Shown here one piece after another: positions 62,381 to 64,000 of a stretch of 64,000 bases of DNA. Source of the stretch: Staphylococcus warneri (GTDB taxonomy: Bacteria > Bacillota > Bacilli > Staphylococcales > Staphylococcaceae); contig NZ_LR134269.1 in assembly GCF_900636385.1 (NCBI RefSeq), positions 434,001 through 498,000 on the forward strand. The letters run 5' to 3'. The first letter of the stretch is position 1. Every line of letters begins with the position of its first letter. The notes under the pieces were generated by a model, which had not been told where the DNA came from, searched no databases, and saw nothing but the letters and a program-made list of their open reading frames with translations. The position numbers and the translations under genes were made by a program.

Positions 62381-64000
62381 ATGGGCAAATTTGGATTGAA
62401 TTTTTTTAAACCAACTGAAAAGTTTAATGGTAATTGGTCAGTACTTGAAAGTAAAAGCAGAGAATGGGAAAAAATGTACCGTGAACGTTGGAGTCACGAT
62501 AAAGAAGTGAGAACTACCCACGGCGTGAATTGTACTGGGTCTTGTTCATGGAAAGTTTTTGTTAAAAATGGCGTCATAACATGGGAAAATCAACAAACAG
62601 ATTATCCTAGTTGTGGTCCAGATATGCCAGAATATGAACCGAGAGGATGCCCAAGAGGTGCCTCATTTTCATGGTATGAATATAGTCCATTAAGAGTTAA
62701 ATATCCCTATATCAGAGGGCAGCTCTTAGAATTATGGCAAGAAGCACTTGAAGAAAATCATGGAAACAAAATTGCTGCATGGGCATCTATTGTAGAAGAT
62801 GAAGAAAAAGCCAAACGTTATAAACAAGCGCGTGGTATGGGTGGTCATGTACGATCAAATTGGAAAGATGTAACTGATATTATCGCTGCTCAATTACTAT
62901 ATACCATTAAAAAAGATGGTCCAGATAGAATAGCAGGATTCACGCCTATTCCAGCGATGTCTATGGTGAGCTATGCAGCTGGTGCACGATTCATTAATTT
63001 GTTGGGTGGAGAAATGTTGAGTTTTTATGATTGGTATGCCGATTTGCCACCAGCATCACCTCAAATATGGGGGGAACAGACAGATGTCCCTGAATCAAGT
63101 GATTGGTATAACGCTGCTTACATGATTATGTGGGGTTCAAACGTACCATTAACAAGAACTCCAGATGCACATTTCATGACAGAAGTACGATATAAAGGAA
63201 CTAAAGTCATTTCTATCGCACCAGATTATGCTGAAAATGTAAAGTTTGCAGATAATTGGCTGGCGCCTAATCCAGGTACTGATGCTGCAGTTGCTCAAGC
63301 AATGACACATGTTATTTTACAAGAATATTATATCAATAATCCTAATTCACGATTTATTAATTATGCTAAACAATATACAGATATGCCTTTTATATTAATG
63401 TTAGATCAAGATGAAAATGGTTTGAAAGCAGGCCGATTTTTAAGAGCAAGTGATCTTGGACAAGATACAACAAACGGAGAATGGAAGCCTGTGTTATTTG
63501 ATAACTTATCAAATCAACTAGTTGTTCCAAATGGCACGATGGGGCAACGCTGGGAAGATGGTAAACAATGGAATCTTAAATTAGAAGATGAAGCAGGCAA
63601 TGATATTCAACCTAGTCTATCCATGGATGAAAGTGATTTTGAATTACAACAAATTCAATTTCCATATTTTGATAGCAATGGCGACGGTGTCTTTGAACGA
63701 CCTATACCTACTAAGAAGATTAAATTAGCTAATGGTGATGAAAGATATATTACTACTGTATATGATTTGATGATAAGTCAATATGGTATCAAACGTTTTA
63801 ATCATGAATTAGAAGCAACGGGATATGACGATGCACATTCTAAATATACGCCTGCCTGGCAAGAAAACATTACAGGTATAAAATCTAGCCTAGTCATTCA
63901 AGTTGCAAAAGAATTTGCTCAAAATGCTATAGACACAGAAGGACGCTCAATGATTATTATGGGAGCTGGTATCAACCATTGGTTTAATTCCGATACAATT
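62381..64000 (+). CDS. narG: Respiratory nitrate reductase alpha subunit (N-terminal part)
   Basis: An open frame of 540 codons from ATG 62381 (GGAGGAT 5 nt upstream) to the window end without a stop. It is the molybdenum catalytic subunit of membrane-bound nitrate reductase. The unusual FS0 cluster ligands His47, Cys51, Cys55 and Cys90 are all present (HGVNCTGSC, RGCPRGAS), and GSNVPLTRTPDAHF holds the Asp that coordinates Mo. Full NarG is ~1,220 residues, so narHJI should follow. No twin-arginine signal, as expected for a cytoplasm-facing subunit. Confidence 0.95.
   Translation, partial: MGKFGLNFFKPTEKFNGNWSVLESKSREWEKMYRERWSHDKEVRTTHGVNCTGSCSWKVFVKNGVITWENQQTDYPSCGPDMPEYEPRGCPRGASFSWYEYSPLRVKYPYIRGQLLELWQEALEENHGNKIAAWASIVEDEEKAKRYKQARGMGGHVRSNWKDVTDIIAAQLLYTIKKDGPDRIAGFTPIPAMSMVSYAAGARFINLLGGEMLSFYDWYADLPPASPQIWGEQTDVPESSDWYNAAYMIMWGSNVPLTRTPDAHFMTEVRYKGTKVISIAPDYAENVKFADNWLAPNPGTDAAVAQAMTHVILQEYYINNPNSRFINYAKQYTDMPFILMLDQDENGLKAGRFLRASDLGQDTTNGEWKPVLFDNLSNQLVVPNGTMGQRWEDGKQWNLKLEDEAGNDIQPSLSMDESDFELQQIQFPYFDSNGDGVFERPIPTKKIKLANGDERYITTVYDLMISQYGIKRFNHELEATGYDDAHSKYTPAWQENITGIKSSLVIQVAKEFAQNAIDTEGRSMIIMGAGINHWFNSDTI

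Noticed and set aside
1..64000. CRISPR array, tRNA, rRNA, insertion sequence or prophage
   Set aside because: No regularly spaced repeats, cloverleaf, transposase or phage gene was seen on either strand.

Overview
The window is low-GC Firmicute DNA, and gene content places it in Staphylococcus. Diagnostic pieces are nirR-nirBD-sumT-narG, tcyABC next to a FemA-family gene, a DsbA lipoprotein, norB, opuCABCD, flp, gpmA and lrgAB. A second YidC paralog, an AdcA without a ZinT domain and lrgAB away from lytSR suggest a coagulase-negative species, but the species cannot be fixed from the sequence alone. No rRNA, tRNA, CRISPR, prophage, transposase or plasmid gene is visible. This is ordinary chromosome rich in transporters.

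Layout. 1-3.3 kb: M42 peptidase (cut by the window edge), DUF1307 lipoprotein, arsenic operon arsRBC (minus strand). 3.4-8.3 kb: GltB-like flavoprotein, a pair of CPBP membrane proteins (one catalytically degenerate), FetAB-type exporter. 8.4-14.7 kb: MFS transporter, carboxylesterase, APC permease, YdeI protein, acetoin reductase butA. 14.7-22 kb: probable small RNA or leader, opuCABCD osmoprotectant importer, lrgAB, norB-like efflux. 22-29.7 kb: PanE-like reductase, acetyltransferase, YagU protein, epimerase, YidC2, Flp, KimA-like K+ transporter. 29.7-33.5 kb: a CPA1 Na+/H+ antiporter cut in two by an in-frame TGA, and a CycA/AapA permease. 33.5-43.5 kb: Fur-box metallophosphoesterase, C39-type peptidase, GyrI-like protein, Bcr-type efflux divergent from a PadR regulator with DUF2812 partner, glycerate kinase, GT-C-like membrane protein with GtrA, CDF metal exporter. 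43.5-53.1 kb: transglycosylase-like secreted protein, gpmA, a 34-aa protein with a Zur box, DHA2 efflux, tcyABC, fmhA, DUF4467 lipoprotein, dsbA, Zur-box adcA. 53.2-64 kb: SRPBCC protein, FNT nitrite/formate channel, acetyltransferase, orphan family-5 binding protein, nirR-nirB-nirD-sumT and the start of narG.

The most informative signal is regulatory. A perfect Rex operator sits on the lrgAB start site. Paired NreC-like and Rex-like palindromes precede both nirR and narG with almost equal spacing. Zur-like boxes precede adcA and a tiny uncharacterised protein gene. A perfect 7-1-7 Fur box precedes a phosphoesterase, and overlapping palindromes cover the padR promoter. Together these tie redox state, zinc, iron and drug response to the neighbouring genes. 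A structured intergenic repeat occurs in two long copies and one short one.

The eastern end forms one anaerobic nitrogen module: nitrite channel, siroheme synthesis (sumT, nirR), NADH-dependent nitrite reductase (nirBD) and respiratory nitrate reductase (narG). I found no wholly new multi-gene system. The best candidates for undescribed biology are the Zur-linked 34-aa protein, the RNA upstream of opuC, the active/inactive CPBP pair and the nonsense-split antiporter.
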